From assembly GCA_965207805.1 (NCBI GenBank), contig OZ242312.1, positions 3,100,001-3,164,000 of the forward strand: a DNA stretch of 64,000 nucleotides. Reading direction: 5' to 3'. The DNA comes from Palauibacter sp965207805. GTDB lineage: Bacteria > Gemmatimonadota > Gemmatimonadetes > Palauibacterales > Palauibacteraceae. The notes beneath the pieces were generated by a model. It saw nothing but the letters and a program-made list of their open reading frames with translations. It had not been told where the DNA came from and ran no database searches. The first letter of the stretch is position 1. Each line of letters begins with the position of its first letter. This document shows positions 34,458 to 43,710 of this stretch, one piece after another. The position numbers and the translations under genes were made by a program.

Positions 34458-34755
34458 GTGCCTCGATTCTCCTCAATCCGGTGTAGAAATCAGCGCCGCC
34501 CAGGATTCTCAGCAACTCCAACGAGAAACGCGCAACGAAAAAGAACACCTCGCCTCGCGTTGGCCCCTCGTTGTCCGACGCGTCACGCTTGGCGTTAGCG
34601 TCTTCAGCAATCTCTGCGAGCTCTCCAACCAATTCGGAGACCCCGAGCAGCACGGCCTCCCGTTTCGGCCCTTCCGCCGTATGCGCTACTTGCAGGTCCG
34701 CAAGGATACGCGAGTACAGCACACGAGCCTGGGAGCTGGCGGGGGGTGGATCCAT
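34381..34755 (-). CDS. Unknown protein, first gene of the RT cassette
   Basis: 124 residues. A strong AAAGGAGG site precedes the ATG at 34755, supporting real translation. Residues about 10-90 look helical (SRILADLQVAHTAEG, SELVGELAEIAEDANAK, FFFVARFSLELLRILGG). Its 3' end overlaps the XRE gene by 41-77 bp depending on the XRE start, which suggests coupled translation. No family is recognised. Because it leads the operon it could be the effector of an RT-based defence system. Confidence 0.6.
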   Translation of the reverse strand: MDPPPASSQARVLYSRILADLQVAHTAEGPKREAVLLGVSELVGELAEIAEDANAKRDASDNEGPTRGEVFFFVARFSLELLRILGGADFYTGLRRIEAHGRRWRPVVGSSDEADSACVGSVAA

Positions 34756-35206
34756 TTGAAACCTCCTTTGCTACTGGTGAGTAGCCGTGGCGACATTTGA
34801 CACGGCCGTGCGGGGCATCGGCCCCCTGAAGCACTGATCCTAAGAAACAGAATGAAGGATGCGAGGCTCATCATCCGCCATCTACACCTCTTCTGTCTCG
34901 GATCGCGGCTCGCGTTCCGGATCGCATTGGGTTGGATTCAACCTCCGAATCACGCAAACCGCGACTTGCCTGCCCGAAGACGGACCGCTCATCGGGTCAA
35001 GCCTTTCCTTCCACGGTCGCCACAGCACTGTCCCCCCAACCAATTGTGTCAAAGAGCCTCCGGGCGATGACCGCCCGGACCTCCAAGGTAAACGATGACA
35101 TGACTGTGAGTCAAGGTTGCTGGAAGAATGGAACCACTACTCCTCCCCCTGGGCCACCATCTTGGCGAAAGGACCTCGCGAACTCTTGCCATAGGACTTG
35201 CTCAGC
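34756..35206. other. Hairpin-rich leader of the RT cassette
   Basis: No supported gene. Directly before the ribosome site of the 124-residue gene is GCTACT-GGTG-AGTAGC (34770-34785), a perfect 6-bp stem. Upstream are GGGGCATCGGCCCC (34812-34825) and CCGGGCG-ATGAC-CGCCCGG (35060-35078, perfect 7-bp stem). Retron RNAs (msr) contain short hairpins like these upstream of the RT operon, so an RNA partner may lie here, but the flanking a1/a2 pairing was not found by eye. Operator sites are the alternative. Confidence 0.4.
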
Positions 35207-35584
35207 TTAGCCCGGAAGCCCGAGTTGCTGCTTGGCGAGGTAGATCAGCTGGTCTTTCAGAAGCGTCAAGCCAGCTACGCCACCCCTCTTCAGGAGCCGC
35301 TTGGCCTCGTTCCAGTTCTCTTCGTGACGAGCAGCATCAAGGAAGTCGTGGCCAGCCGACGTAAGGCGCTTCGGCATCCACTTGTACCCGTCTTCACCCA
35401 ACGACATGAGGTCTTGGGCCTTGATCAGCCCGGCATCCGCGAGCAGTTCGACGTGGTACGCGACGGAGTTCCTCGGATACTCATCGACGAAGTCTAGTTC
35501 GACGTACACGCGAGGATCCCCGTCGCTTGATTCGACGGCTTGGAGGATACGTCGTACGAGATCCATGTCGCGTTTCATGCTCAT
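35207..35584 (-). CDS. DUF2513 family protein
   Basis: 125 residues. The opening MKRDMDLVRRILQAVES, the middle VAYHVELLADAGLIKA and LTSAGHDFLDAARHEENWNEAKR match the DUF2513 family, which looks like a winged-helix DNA-binding protein common on phages and plasmids. It is divergent from the restriction operon and may regulate it. Start at the second or third Met is uncertain (MSMKRDM). Confidence 0.85.
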   Translation of the reverse strand: MSMKRDMDLVRRILQAVESSDGDPRVYVELDFVDEYPRNSVAYHVELLADAGLIKAQDLMSLGEDGYKWMPKRLTSAGHDFLDAARHEENWNEAKRLLKRGGVAGLTLLKDQLIYLAKQQLGLPG

Positions 35585-35743
35585 CCCTCCTGTTAGTTGC
35601 TACGACCGTGGTGCCCCGAAACCAGTCTGCAGGGGATGATCCAACCCTTCGCGCTACCCAAGGACCTGTCGTGGCCGGTACGTTATGGTACAGCATTCCC
35701 GTGCGACGCGGGCGACCCACCAGAGACCAACCCACGGCCCCAC

Positions 35744-38350
35744 ATGACCGCGCCCAACCTGAACTGGATCGCCAACTACATCTGGGGCATCGCGGACGAC
35801 GTGCTCCGCGATGTCTACGTGCGCGGCAAGTACCGCGACGTGATCCTGCCGATGACTGTGCTCCGGCGGCTGGACGCGGTGCTGGAGCCCACCAAGCGGG
35901 CCGTGCTCGACATGAAGGCCAAGCTGGACGCCGCGGGGGTCGCTAACCAGGACGCCGCGCTCCGGCAGGCGGCGGGACAGGCCTTCCACAACACCTCGCA
36001 GTTCACGCTCCGGGATCTTCGGGCGCGGGCCGGACGGCAGCAACTCCGGGCCGACTTCGCGGACTATCTGGACGGGTTCTCGCCCAACGTGCAGGACATC
36101 CTCCGCAACTTCGAGTTCCGCAACCAGATTCCGCGCCTCGACCGGGCGGACGCCCTGGGTTCGCTGATCGAGAAGCTGACCTCGCCGGAGATCAACCTCG
36201 GTCCCGATCCGGTGATGGAGACCGACGGAACGGTCCGTCACCCCGGCCTCGACAACCACGGCATGGGCACGGTCTTCGAGGAATTGATCCGCCGCTTCAA
36301 CGAGGAGAACAACGAGGAGGCGGGCGAGCACTTCACGCCGCGCGACGCCGTGACGCTCATGGCGAGGCTCGTCTTCGAGCCCATCGCCGACCGGATCGAG
36401 TCCGGCACCTACATGCTCTACGACGGGGCGTGCGGGACCGGCGGCATGCTGACCGTGGCGGAGGACGTGCTGCACGGGTTCGCGGAGGAGCGCGGAAAGC
36501 AGGTGTCCACGCACCTGTGGGGTCAGGAGATCAACGCCGAGACCTACGCGATCTGCAAGGCCGACCTGCTGCTGAAGGGCGAAGGCGAGGCCGCCGACAA
36601 CATCAGGGGCGGCCCGGAGTACTCGACGCTCTCGAACGACGCGTTTCCGACGAAGCGGTTCGACTTCATGCTCTCGAACCCGCCCTACGGAAAGAGTTGG
36701 AAGACCGACCTCGAACGGATGGGCGGCAAGAAGGACATGCGCGATCCGCGCTTCGTGATCGAGCACGCGGGCGACCCCGAGTACTCGCTGGCCACCCGTT
36801 CCAGCGATGGCCAGATGCTCTTTCTGGCCAACAAGCTGTCGAAGATGAAGCGGGACACGCCGCTCGGCAGCCGGATCGCCGAGGTCCACAACGGAAGCTC
36901 GCTGTTCACCGGCTCGGCCGGGCAGGGCGAGAGCAACATCCGGCGGTGGATCATCGAGAATGACTGGCTGGAGGCCATCGTCGCCCTGCCGCTCAACATG
37001 TTCTACAACACGGGGATCGCCACCTACGTCTGGGTGCTCACAAACCGAAAGCCCGAACACCGGCGGGGCAAGGTGCAGTTGATCGACGCGACCGGATGGT
37101 TCCGTCCGCTCAGGAAGAACCTGGGGCAGAAGAACTGCGAACTCGGGCCGGAGGACATCGAGCGGATCTGTCGGACGTTCCTCGACTTCGAGGAAACGGA
37201 GGAGAGCAGGATATTCGACAACGAGGAGTTTGGGTACTGGAAGGTGACGGTCGAGCGGCCGCTTCGGCTGAAGGTGGACCTGTCGCCCGAGCGCCGTGCC
37301 CGATTCTCCGAGGTGTGCAGCGATGCCGGGGAGGAGCCGCTCTCGAACGCCGCGGAGCGGGTGGCCGAGACGCTTGGCCAAGGGCCTCACCTGGACTTCA
37401 ACGTCTTTCTCGACGTGCTCAAGGCCGACATGTCCGGTCGCCGCGTCAAGCTCACGGCCAAGCGCAAGAAGCTGTTGCGGACCGCGCTGGCCGAGAGGGA
37501 CGAGGCGGCGGAGCCGGTGGTCAAGAAGGTCCACCGGCGAGATGCCGCGCCCGACTCGATCCGAGGGCTGTTCGAGTCGCGCGATGGCCCGAAGACTCGC
37601 GTAGTCGAATACGAACCGGACACGGCGCTCAGGGACACCGAGCAGATCCCTCTGAAGGAAGCGAACGGGATCGAGGGGTTCCTGCGGCGCGAGGTGCTCC
37701 CCTACGCCGGGGACGCATGGTGCGTCGCGAAGAGCGTGAAGACCGGCTACGAGATCAGCTTCAATCGTTACTTCCACAAGCCCGAGCCGATGCGGACGCT
37801 TGATGAGATCCGCGCCGAGATCGCGGCCGTCGAGCGCGAGGCGGAGGGACTGCTGGAGGGATTGCCGGGGCGTGAGCCGGTTCCCGTCTACCCGAAGCTG
37901 CGCGTCTACGCCGACACATCCGTGATCGGCGGCTGCGAGGACGACGAGTTCCGGGAGCCGTCCCGGAGGCTGATGGAGCAGTGCGCGCGGGGCGAGGTGA
38001 CTCTGGTTCTGTCGGCGGTTACGCTTCAGGAACTGGAACGTGCGCCCCAAGCGGTCAGGGACGTGCTCCGGGCCGTCGGGGCCGACAACTTGGAAGTGAT
38101 CGCCATCACGGGCGAGATCAGGGAACTCGCGGATCGCTACGTCGAGAGCGGAGCGCTCGGCAAGGGAATGCGCGCCGATGCCCAGCACATCGCCGCCGCG
38201 ACGGTGGCCGAGGTGGACGTGCTGGCAAGCTGGAACTTCCGCCACATGGTGAATCTGAGTCGCATCCGGCAGTACGGCGACGTGAACCGCCGGATGGGGT
38301 ATCTTCCGGTGGAGATCCGGAGCCCGAAGGAGCTAGAGAATGAAGACTGA
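35744..38350 (+). CDS. hsdM: Type I restriction methyltransferase HsdM fused to PIN domain
   Basis: 868 residues. Residues about 1-715 are HsdM, the N6-adenine methyltransferase of a type I restriction complex: AdoMet loop GACGTGG near 227-233 and catalytic NPPY at about 312-315. Residues about 717-868 form a PIN-type nuclease fold starting RVYADTSVIGG (Asp 724), with further conserved acids in TLQELERAP, MRADAQHIAAA and DVLASWNFRHMVN. PIN proteins of this exact type normally stand alone with a small partner gene; that partner follows here (38340). ATG at 35744 chosen as the family start (NLNWIANYIWGIADDVLR). First gene of the operon. Confidence 0.93.
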   Translation: MTAPNLNWIANYIWGIADDVLRDVYVRGKYRDVILPMTVLRRLDAVLEPTKRAVLDMKAKLDAAGVANQDAALRQAAGQAFHNTSQFTLRDLRARAGRQQLRADFADYLDGFSPNVQDILRNFEFRNQIPRLDRADALGSLIEKLTSPEINLGPDPVMETDGTVRHPGLDNHGMGTVFEELIRRFNEENNEEAGEHFTPRDAVTLMARLVFEPIADRIESGTYMLYDGACGTGGMLTVAEDVLHGFAEERGKQVSTHLWGQEINAETYAICKADLLLKGEGEAADNIRGGPEYSTLSNDAFPTKRFDFMLSNPPYGKSWKTDLERMGGKKDMRDPRFVIEHAGDPEYSLATRSSDGQMLFLANKLSKMKRDTPLGSRIAEVHNGSSLFTGSAGQGESNIRRWIIENDWLEAIVALPLNMFYNTGIATYVWVLTNRKPEHRRGKVQLIDATGWFRPLRKNLGQKNCELGPEDIERICRTFLDFEETEESRIFDNEEFGYWKVTVERPLRLKVDLSPERRARFSEVCSDAGEEPLSNAAERVAETLGQGPHLDFNVFLDVLKADMSGRRVKLTAKRKKLLRTALAERDEAAEPVVKKVHRRDAAPDSIRGLFESRDGPKTRVVEYEPDTALRDTEQIPLKEANGIEGFLRREVLPYAGDAWCVAKSVKTGYEISFNRYFHKPEPMRTLDEIRAEIAAVEREAEGLLEGLPGREPVPVYPKLRVYADTSVIGGCEDDEFREPSRRLMEQCARGEVTLVLSAVTLQELERAPQAVRDVLRAVGADNLEVIAITGEIRELADRYVESGALGKGMRADAQHIAAATVAEVDVLASWNFRHMVNLSRIRQYGDVNRRMGYLPVEIRSPKELENED

Positions 38351-38576
38351 GGCAGGAGAGAAGGCGTTCGACTGCGTGAAGTGGACGCGCAGGACCCGCG
38401 AACGCATCAGCGCGGAGATCCGGGACATGACCCGCGAGGACGTGGGGCGATGGTTCGAGGACCGGCGGCCGACGGATCCGTTTCTCGCGGAACTGTTCGA
38501 TCGCCGCGAAGCGCCGACGGGCGACCGGGCCGTGGCTCCGGTCGCCGGTGGACGTGGCGCAACCCTCCCGTCCTGA
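38340..38576 (+). CDS. Small partner of the PIN domain (antitoxin-like)
   Basis: 78 residues, overlapping the end of hsdM-PIN by 11 bp. FDCVKWTRRTRERISAEIRD followed by MTREDVGRWFEDRR resembles the short proteins (FDCV-MKR-IQE-IY-E---MS-EE) found next to free-standing VapC-like PIN proteins of the SVIGG type. It is presumably the cognate antitoxin or an interaction partner that holds the PIN domain in check. The last about 20 residues look unstructured. Confidence 0.75.
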   Translation: MKTEAGEKAFDCVKWTRRTRERISAEIRDMTREDVGRWFEDRRPTDPFLAELFDRREAPTGDRAVAPVAGGRGATLPS

Positions 38577-38594
38577 GGCGGGAGCCTGTCGGCC

Positions 38595-40064
38595 ATGACC
38601 GCGATGCAGCCCTACCCGGCTTATCGGGACTCCGGCGTGGAGTGGCTGGGCGAGGTGCCGGAGCATTGGGAACTGCGGCGAATGGCGACGGTTGCTGACC
38701 TGCGGGTCAGTAACGTCGATAAGCATGTCCGTGAAGGAGAATCCCCGGTTCGGTTGTGCAACTACTTGGACGTTTACCACAACGAGCGGATCGGTGCCCA
38801 TCTCCCGTTCATGGCTGGAACGGCCAAGGAGCGGGAGATACGGAAGTTCCGGCTGTATGTGGGGGACGTTCTAATCACCAAGGATTCCGAGGATTGGTCA
38901 GACATTGGGGTGCCAGCCCTCGTCGATTACGCCGCACAAGATCTCGTCTGCGGATACCACTTGGCGATGCTCCGGCCCGATGGAACATCCCTCGCTGGCG
39001 GATACCTCTTCCACGCGCTGAAGGATTCCCATGTGGCATGGCAATGTCAGGTCGCAGCAGCGGGTGTGACGCGGTATGGCCTGTCGCGGAACGCGATCAG
39101 GTCGATGAGAATTCCCCTTCCACCGCTCCCAGAGCAAACCGCCATCGCCCGCTTCCTCGACGACGCCGACCGTCGGGTCCGGCGCTACATCCGTGCGAAG
39201 GAACGGCTCATCGAGCTTCTGGACGAGGAGAGGCGGGCGACCATCCACGAGGCCGTCACGGGCCGGATCGATGTCCGAACCGACCAACCCTATCCTTCCT
39301 ACAAGGACTCGGGGGTCGAGTGGCTGGGGAAGGTGCCGGAGCATTGGGGTGTAGTGCCTCTGAAACGGATAGGCTGGTTTTCGAGCGGCTCGGGGTTTCC
39401 GATCTCTGCCCAAGGGAATCGCCGTGGGGAGATCCTCTTCGCCAAAGTCTCCGACATGAACCGGTCGGGCAACAGCCGCGAGATCAATAGTACCGCCAAT
39501 TCTGTATCTAGGGAGGTTGCTCGGAGGCTTGGTGCCCGCGTTTTTCCTCCACAGGCCATTGTATTCCCGAAGGTTGGCGGAGCGCTCCTGACCAACAAGC
39601 GAAGGGTCTTGGTGCATGAGACCTGCATCGATAACAATCTCATGGGCTGTATCGTAACGACCGCACAGACGGAATTCGTGTTCCGGCTGCTTCGGTGGCT
39701 GGATCTCGGCGCGATGGCAAAGCCCGGCCCGGTCCCGGCCATCGGCGAGAGAGAGGTCGGAGAAATCCGTGTCCCCCTTCCCCCTCTGACCGAGCAGACC
39801 GCCATCGCCCGCTTCCTCGCGGCGACGGGGAGGCGCATTTCAGCGCGCCGCGCAGCGGTCAAGCGCGAGATTGAGTTGCACCGTGAGTTCCGCACCCGCC
39901 TGATCGCCGATGTCGTGACTGGCAAGCTCGACGTGCGCGAGGCGGCGGCCAAGCTACCCGAGACGGCCCTGCTCGCGGCCGACCGCGACCGGGCCGGCAC
40001 CATCCCCTCCGAATCGAACCCACATTCGACCGAAAGCGACATGATGAAGGAGGCCGTATCATGA
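38595..40064 (+). CDS. hsdS: Type I restriction specificity subunit HsdS
   Basis: 489 residues, two target-recognition domains. Each half opens with nearly the same phrase, YP-Y-DSGVEWLG-VPEHW (near residues 7-26 and 232-251), and ends in the conserved helix phrase PLPPL-EQTAIARFL (near 175 and 395) with a coiled-coil spacer. HsdS sets the DNA sequence that HsdM modifies and HsdR cuts. The last about 40 residues (after KLDVREAAAKL) are a polar tail. The stop overlaps the DUF433 gene (ATGA). Confidence 0.94.
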   Translation: MTAMQPYPAYRDSGVEWLGEVPEHWELRRMATVADLRVSNVDKHVREGESPVRLCNYLDVYHNERIGAHLPFMAGTAKEREIRKFRLYVGDVLITKDSEDWSDIGVPALVDYAAQDLVCGYHLAMLRPDGTSLAGGYLFHALKDSHVAWQCQVAAAGVTRYGLSRNAIRSMRIPLPPLPEQTAIARFLDDADRRVRRYIRAKERLIELLDEERRATIHEAVTGRIDVRTDQPYPSYKDSGVEWLGKVPEHWGVVPLKRIGWFSSGSGFPISAQGNRRGEILFAKVSDMNRSGNSREINSTANSVSREVARRLGARVFPPQAIVFPKVGGALLTNKRRVLVHETCIDNNLMGCIVTTAQTEFVFRLLRWLDLGAMAKPGPVPAIGEREVGEIRVPLPPLTEQTAIARFLAATGRRISARRAAVKREIELHREFRTRLIADVVTGKLDVREAAAKLPETALLAADRDRAGTIPSESNPHSTESDMMKEAVS

Positions 40065-40288
40065 CGGATTGGAACGAGTGCCCGGCCGTAGAGCGGACGC
40101 CGGGCAAGGTGAGCGGAGCCTGGGTTTTCTCGGGCACGCGGATTCCCCTCTTCGCGCTCTACGAGAATCTGGCCAGCGGAGCCACCGTCGAAGAGTTCGT
40201 CGAGTGGTTTCCGGGGGTCGAGGAACGGCAGGTCAGGGCGGTGCTCGAACACGAGGCGAACACGCTGAGAACGGCGTTGGCCCGTTGA
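40061..40288 (+). CDS. DUF433 protein, putative antitoxin
   Basis: 75 residues. VSGAWVFSGTRIPLFALYENL and the following ATVEEFVEWFPGVEERQVRAVL match DUF433, a small winged-helix-like family usually paired with DUF5615 PIN-like proteins. The pair is widely predicted to be a toxin-antitoxin unit. It overlaps hsdS by 4 bp and the DUF5615 gene by 4 bp, so it is embedded in the restriction operon. Confidence 0.88.
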   Translation: MTDWNECPAVERTPGKVSGAWVFSGTRIPLFALYENLASGATVEEFVEWFPGVEERQVRAVLEHEANTLRTALAR

Positions 40289-40614
40289 AGCTGCTGTTCG
40301 ATCAAGGTACGCCCGCGCCGCTGCGTAGACACCTGCCGGGCCACTCCGTGGACACGCTGGCGGAGAAGGGTTGGTCCGGGAAGGGCAACGGCGAGTTGCT
40401 CGATCTTGCCGAGCGGGAAGGATACGAGGTCTTGGTGACGACCGACCAGAGCCTGCCCCACCAACAGAATCTGACCCGGTGGCGAATCGGGCTCGTCGTG
40501 CTGCTGTCCACGGATTGGAACCAGATTCGCCTCCGCACCGAGGAGACCGCCAAGGCCATCGAGGCGGTGCGTCCGGGCCAAGCCGTCGAGGTGCCGATCC
40601 CATTTGCCCGGTGA
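40285..40614 (+). CDS. DUF5615 PIN-like protein, putative toxin
   Basis: 109 residues from a TTG start overlapping the DUF433 stop (TTGA). KLLFDQGTPAPLRRHLPGH supplies the first conserved acid and EVLVTTDQSLPHQQN the second; this is the DUF5615 PIN-like nuclease pattern. It ends one base before the hsdR start. Together with DUF433 it forms the second PIN-type pair in this restriction operon. Confidence 0.85.
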   Translation: MKLLFDQGTPAPLRRHLPGHSVDTLAEKGWSGKGNGELLDLAEREGYEVLVTTDQSLPHQQNLTRWRIGLVVLLSTDWNQIRLRTEETAKAIEAVRPGQAVEVPIPFAR

Positions 40615-40615
40615 C

Positions 40616-43600
40616 ATGACCACGGACACGTCCGAACGGGGTCTCGAACGCCTGATCTGCGAGGTGCTGACCGGCGACCCCTGCGACCCGCCACCGAGCG
40701 GCACGGTCGGCGAGCCCGCCCCCGGATACGGCGGCGTCGGCTGGTCCCCCGGCAACGGTCGCGACTACGACCGCGAGTACTGCGTCGATCCGGTCCAACT
40801 CCGAGCCTTCCTTGAGGCCACGCAGCCCGACTCCGCCGCCGCACTCCGGTTCGCCGAGGAAGGCCCGACGCGACGCAAGTTCCTGACCCGGCTTCAGGGT
40901 GAGATCAACAGGCGCGGCACGATCGACGTGCTGCGGCGCGGCGTGAGGCACCGCGCCCACCACCTGGAACTCTTCCACGGCACCCCGTCTGCCGGGAACG
41001 AGACGGCGCGTCGGCTGTTCGAGTTGAACCGCTTCACGGTCGTCCGCCAGCTGCGTTACAGCCGGGACGAGACGCAGCGCGCGCTCGACATCGCGCTGTT
41101 CATCAATGGCCTTCCCGTCTTCACGTTCGAGCTAAAGAACAACCTCACGAAGCAGACGTTCGACGATGCCATCTGGCAATATAGGAAGGACCGCAACCCG
41201 CGCGAGCCGCTCTTCCGCCTCGGGCGCTGCGTGGCGCACTTCGCGGTGGACGAGAACGAGGTCCACTTCTGCACCGAACTGAAGGGAAAGGCCTCGTGGT
41301 TCCTGCCCTTCAACCGCGGCTGGAACCAGGGGAAGGGCAACCCTCCCAACCCGAACGGTCTCAAGACCGAGTACCTGTGGCGCGAGGTGCTGGCCCGCAG
41401 GAGCCTGGGGGACATCCTCGAAAACTACGCCCAGATTCTGACCCCGAAGGATACCAAGACGGGCAGGAAGAAGCGCATCCAGATCTGGCCGCGGCACCAG
41501 CAACTCGACGTGGTGCGCCGCCTACTGGATGACGCGGAGCGGCACGGGGCCGGGAAGCGATACCTGATCCAACACTCCGCGGGCAGCGGCAAGAGCTTCT
41601 CGATCGCGTGGCTGGCGCACCAGCTGATCCCACTGAAGAAGGACGGGACGCACGTCTTCGACTCGATCATCGTCGTAACCGACCGCCGGATCCTGGACCG
41701 CCAGATCCGGGACACCATCAAGCAGTACGGGCAGGTGAAGGCCAATGTGGGTCATGCCAAGCGGTCGGGCGACCTGAGAAAGTTCATCGAGCAGGGCAAG
41801 AAGATCATCATCACGACGATCCAGAAGTTCCCGTTCATCCTCGACGAGATCGGGAGCGGACACCGCGACCGCAGCTTCGCGATCATCATCGACGAGGCGC
41901 ATTCGAGCCAGGGCGGCAAGGCCGCCGGAGCGATGGCGCACGCGCTCGGCGAAGGGGACGAGGAGGAGGACGGGTACGACACCTACGAGGACCGTATCAA
42001 CCGCGAGATCGGGCGCCGCAGGATGCTCGACAACGCCAGCTACTTCGCGTTCACCGCGACCCCCAAGAACAGGACGCTGGAGCTATTCGGCGAGCCGGAC
42101 CCGCAGACCGACGGCACGGTCAGGCGGCTTCCGTTCCACACCTACAGCATGAAGCAGGCGATCCAAGAGGGGTTCATCCTGGACGTGCTCGAACACTACA
42201 CGCCGGTCGAGAGCTACTACCGGCTCGCCAAGACGGTCGAGGAGGACCCGGAGTACGATGTACGGAAGGCCGGGAAGAAGCTCCGGCGGTACGTCGAGGG
42301 CCACGACCACGCGATTCGGCTCAAGGCCGAGATCATGGTGGACCACTTCCACGAACAGGTGATCGCGCAGCACCGGATCGGCGGCAAGGCGCGGGCGATG
42401 GTGGTCACGAACGGGATCGAGCGCGCGATCCAGTACTTCCACGCCATCCGCGACTACCTGAGGGAGCGCAGGAGTCCGCACGAGGCGCTCGTGGCGTTCT
42501 CCGGCGAGCACGACTTCAAGGGGGATCGAGTGTCGGAGGCCAGCCTGAACGGCCTCCCCTCGTCGAAGATCGCCGAGACCTTCCAGGGGGACCCGTACCG
42601 GCTCCTCGTCTGCGCGGACAAGTTCCAGACCGGCTACGACGAGCCGCTGCTTCACACGATGTACGTGGACAAGACGCTATCGGGGATCCGGGCGGTCCAG
42701 ACGCTGTCGCGCCTCAACCGGTCGCATCCGGCGAAGGGGGACGTGTTCGTGCTCGACTTCCAGAACGACACGGAGACCATCGCGAAGGCCTTCTCGGACT
42801 ACTACCGGACCACGATCCTCTCCGACGAGACCGACCCGGACCGGCTCCACGACCTGCAAGCCGACCTCGACGGGGCGCAGGTCTATTCCCCCGAAGAGGT
42901 CCGGGCGTTCGTGAAGCTCTACCTGGACGGCGCGGCGCGCGGACGGCTCGACCCCATCCTCGACCGGTGCGTGGCGGTCTACATGGAGGACTTAGACGAG
43001 GACGGGCAGGTACGGTTCAAGGGCAGGGCCAAGGCGTTCACGCGCGCCTACGCGTTCCTCTCCTCGATCCTCCCCTACAACAACCTGGGCTGGGAGGAGC
43101 GTTCGATCTTCCTGAACTTCCTGATCCCGAAGCTGCCCGCGCCCGAGGAGGAGGACCTGTCGAAGGGCATCCTCGAGCGGATCGACATGGACAGCTACCG
43201 CGTCGAGAAGCACCGGAGGCGCGAGATCATCCTCGAAGACGAGGACGCGGAGATCGATCCGGTCCAGACGGGCGAGGGCGGGGGCAGGGGAGAGATCGAG
43301 ACCGACCGGCTGTCGGCGATCATCGAGGAGTTCAATGCACGTTGGGGCGGGGCTCAAGATTGGGAAGACCGCGACCGGGTCATCCGGGCGGCCACCGAGG
43401 ACATCCCGGCATCGGTGGCGAAGGACGCGAGGTTCGAGAACGCGCGGCGGAACTCTGACCGGGAGAACGCCCGTGTCGAGTCCGACAAGGCGACGGACCG
43501 GGCGGTGCTTGGGATGGTGCGGGACGACACGCAGCTCTTCAAGCTGTACGCTGACGATCCGGACTTCAGGCGGTGGCTGACGGACACGGCGTTCCGGCTG

Positions 43601-43621
43601 GCCTACGAAGCGACGGGCTGA
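40616..43621 (+). CDS. hsdR: Type I restriction endonuclease/translocase HsdR
   Basis: 1001 residues. The N-terminal nuclease domain has FTFELKNNLTKQTF near 172 (the E-x-K of the PD-ExK fold). The SF2 translocase follows: Walker A HSAGSGKSFS near 320, DEAH in IIIDEAHSS near 425, and FAFTATPK near 480. A helical C-terminal region binds the HsdM/HsdS core. It cuts unmodified DNA after ATP-driven translocation. It follows the DUF5615 gene by one base and is the last gene of the operon. All parts look intact. Confidence 0.95.
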   Translation: MTTDTSERGLERLICEVLTGDPCDPPPSGTVGEPAPGYGGVGWSPGNGRDYDREYCVDPVQLRAFLEATQPDSAAALRFAEEGPTRRKFLTRLQGEINRRGTIDVLRRGVRHRAHHLELFHGTPSAGNETARRLFELNRFTVVRQLRYSRDETQRALDIALFINGLPVFTFELKNNLTKQTFDDAIWQYRKDRNPREPLFRLGRCVAHFAVDENEVHFCTELKGKASWFLPFNRGWNQGKGNPPNPNGLKTEYLWREVLARRSLGDILENYAQILTPKDTKTGRKKRIQIWPRHQQLDVVRRLLDDAERHGAGKRYLIQHSAGSGKSFSIAWLAHQLIPLKKDGTHVFDSIIVVTDRRILDRQIRDTIKQYGQVKANVGHAKRSGDLRKFIEQGKKIIITTIQKFPFILDEIGSGHRDRSFAIIIDEAHSSQGGKAAGAMAHALGEGDEEEDGYDTYEDRINREIGRRRMLDNASYFAFTATPKNRTLELFGEPDPQTDGTVRRLPFHTYSMKQAIQEGFILDVLEHYTPVESYYRLAKTVEEDPEYDVRKAGKKLRRYVEGHDHAIRLKAEIMVDHFHEQVIAQHRIGGKARAMVVTNGIERAIQYFHAIRDYLRERRSPHEALVAFSGEHDFKGDRVSEASLNGLPSSKIAETFQGDPYRLLVCADKFQTGYDEPLLHTMYVDKTLSGIRAVQTLSRLNRSHPAKGDVFVLDFQNDTETIAKAFSDYYRTTILSDETDPDRLHDLQADLDGAQVYSPEEVRAFVKLYLDGAARGRLDPILDRCVAVYMEDLDEDGQVRFKGRAKAFTRAYAFLSSILPYNNLGWEERSIFLNFLIPKLPAPEEEDLSKGILERIDMDSYRVEKHRRREIILEDEDAEIDPVQTGEGGGRGEIETDRLSAIIEEFNARWGGAQDWEDRDRVIRAATEDIPASVAKDARFENARRNSDRENARVESDKATDRAVLGMVRDDTQLFKLYADDPDFRRWLTDTAFRLAYEATG

Positions 43622-43710
43622 CGAGCCCGGATCTTCGGCGAGGGCGACAACCCGCCGACCGCGCTTCGGAGGTGTTTATTTGCCCCGCTGGCGGTGAGGT
43701 CCGATGACTG

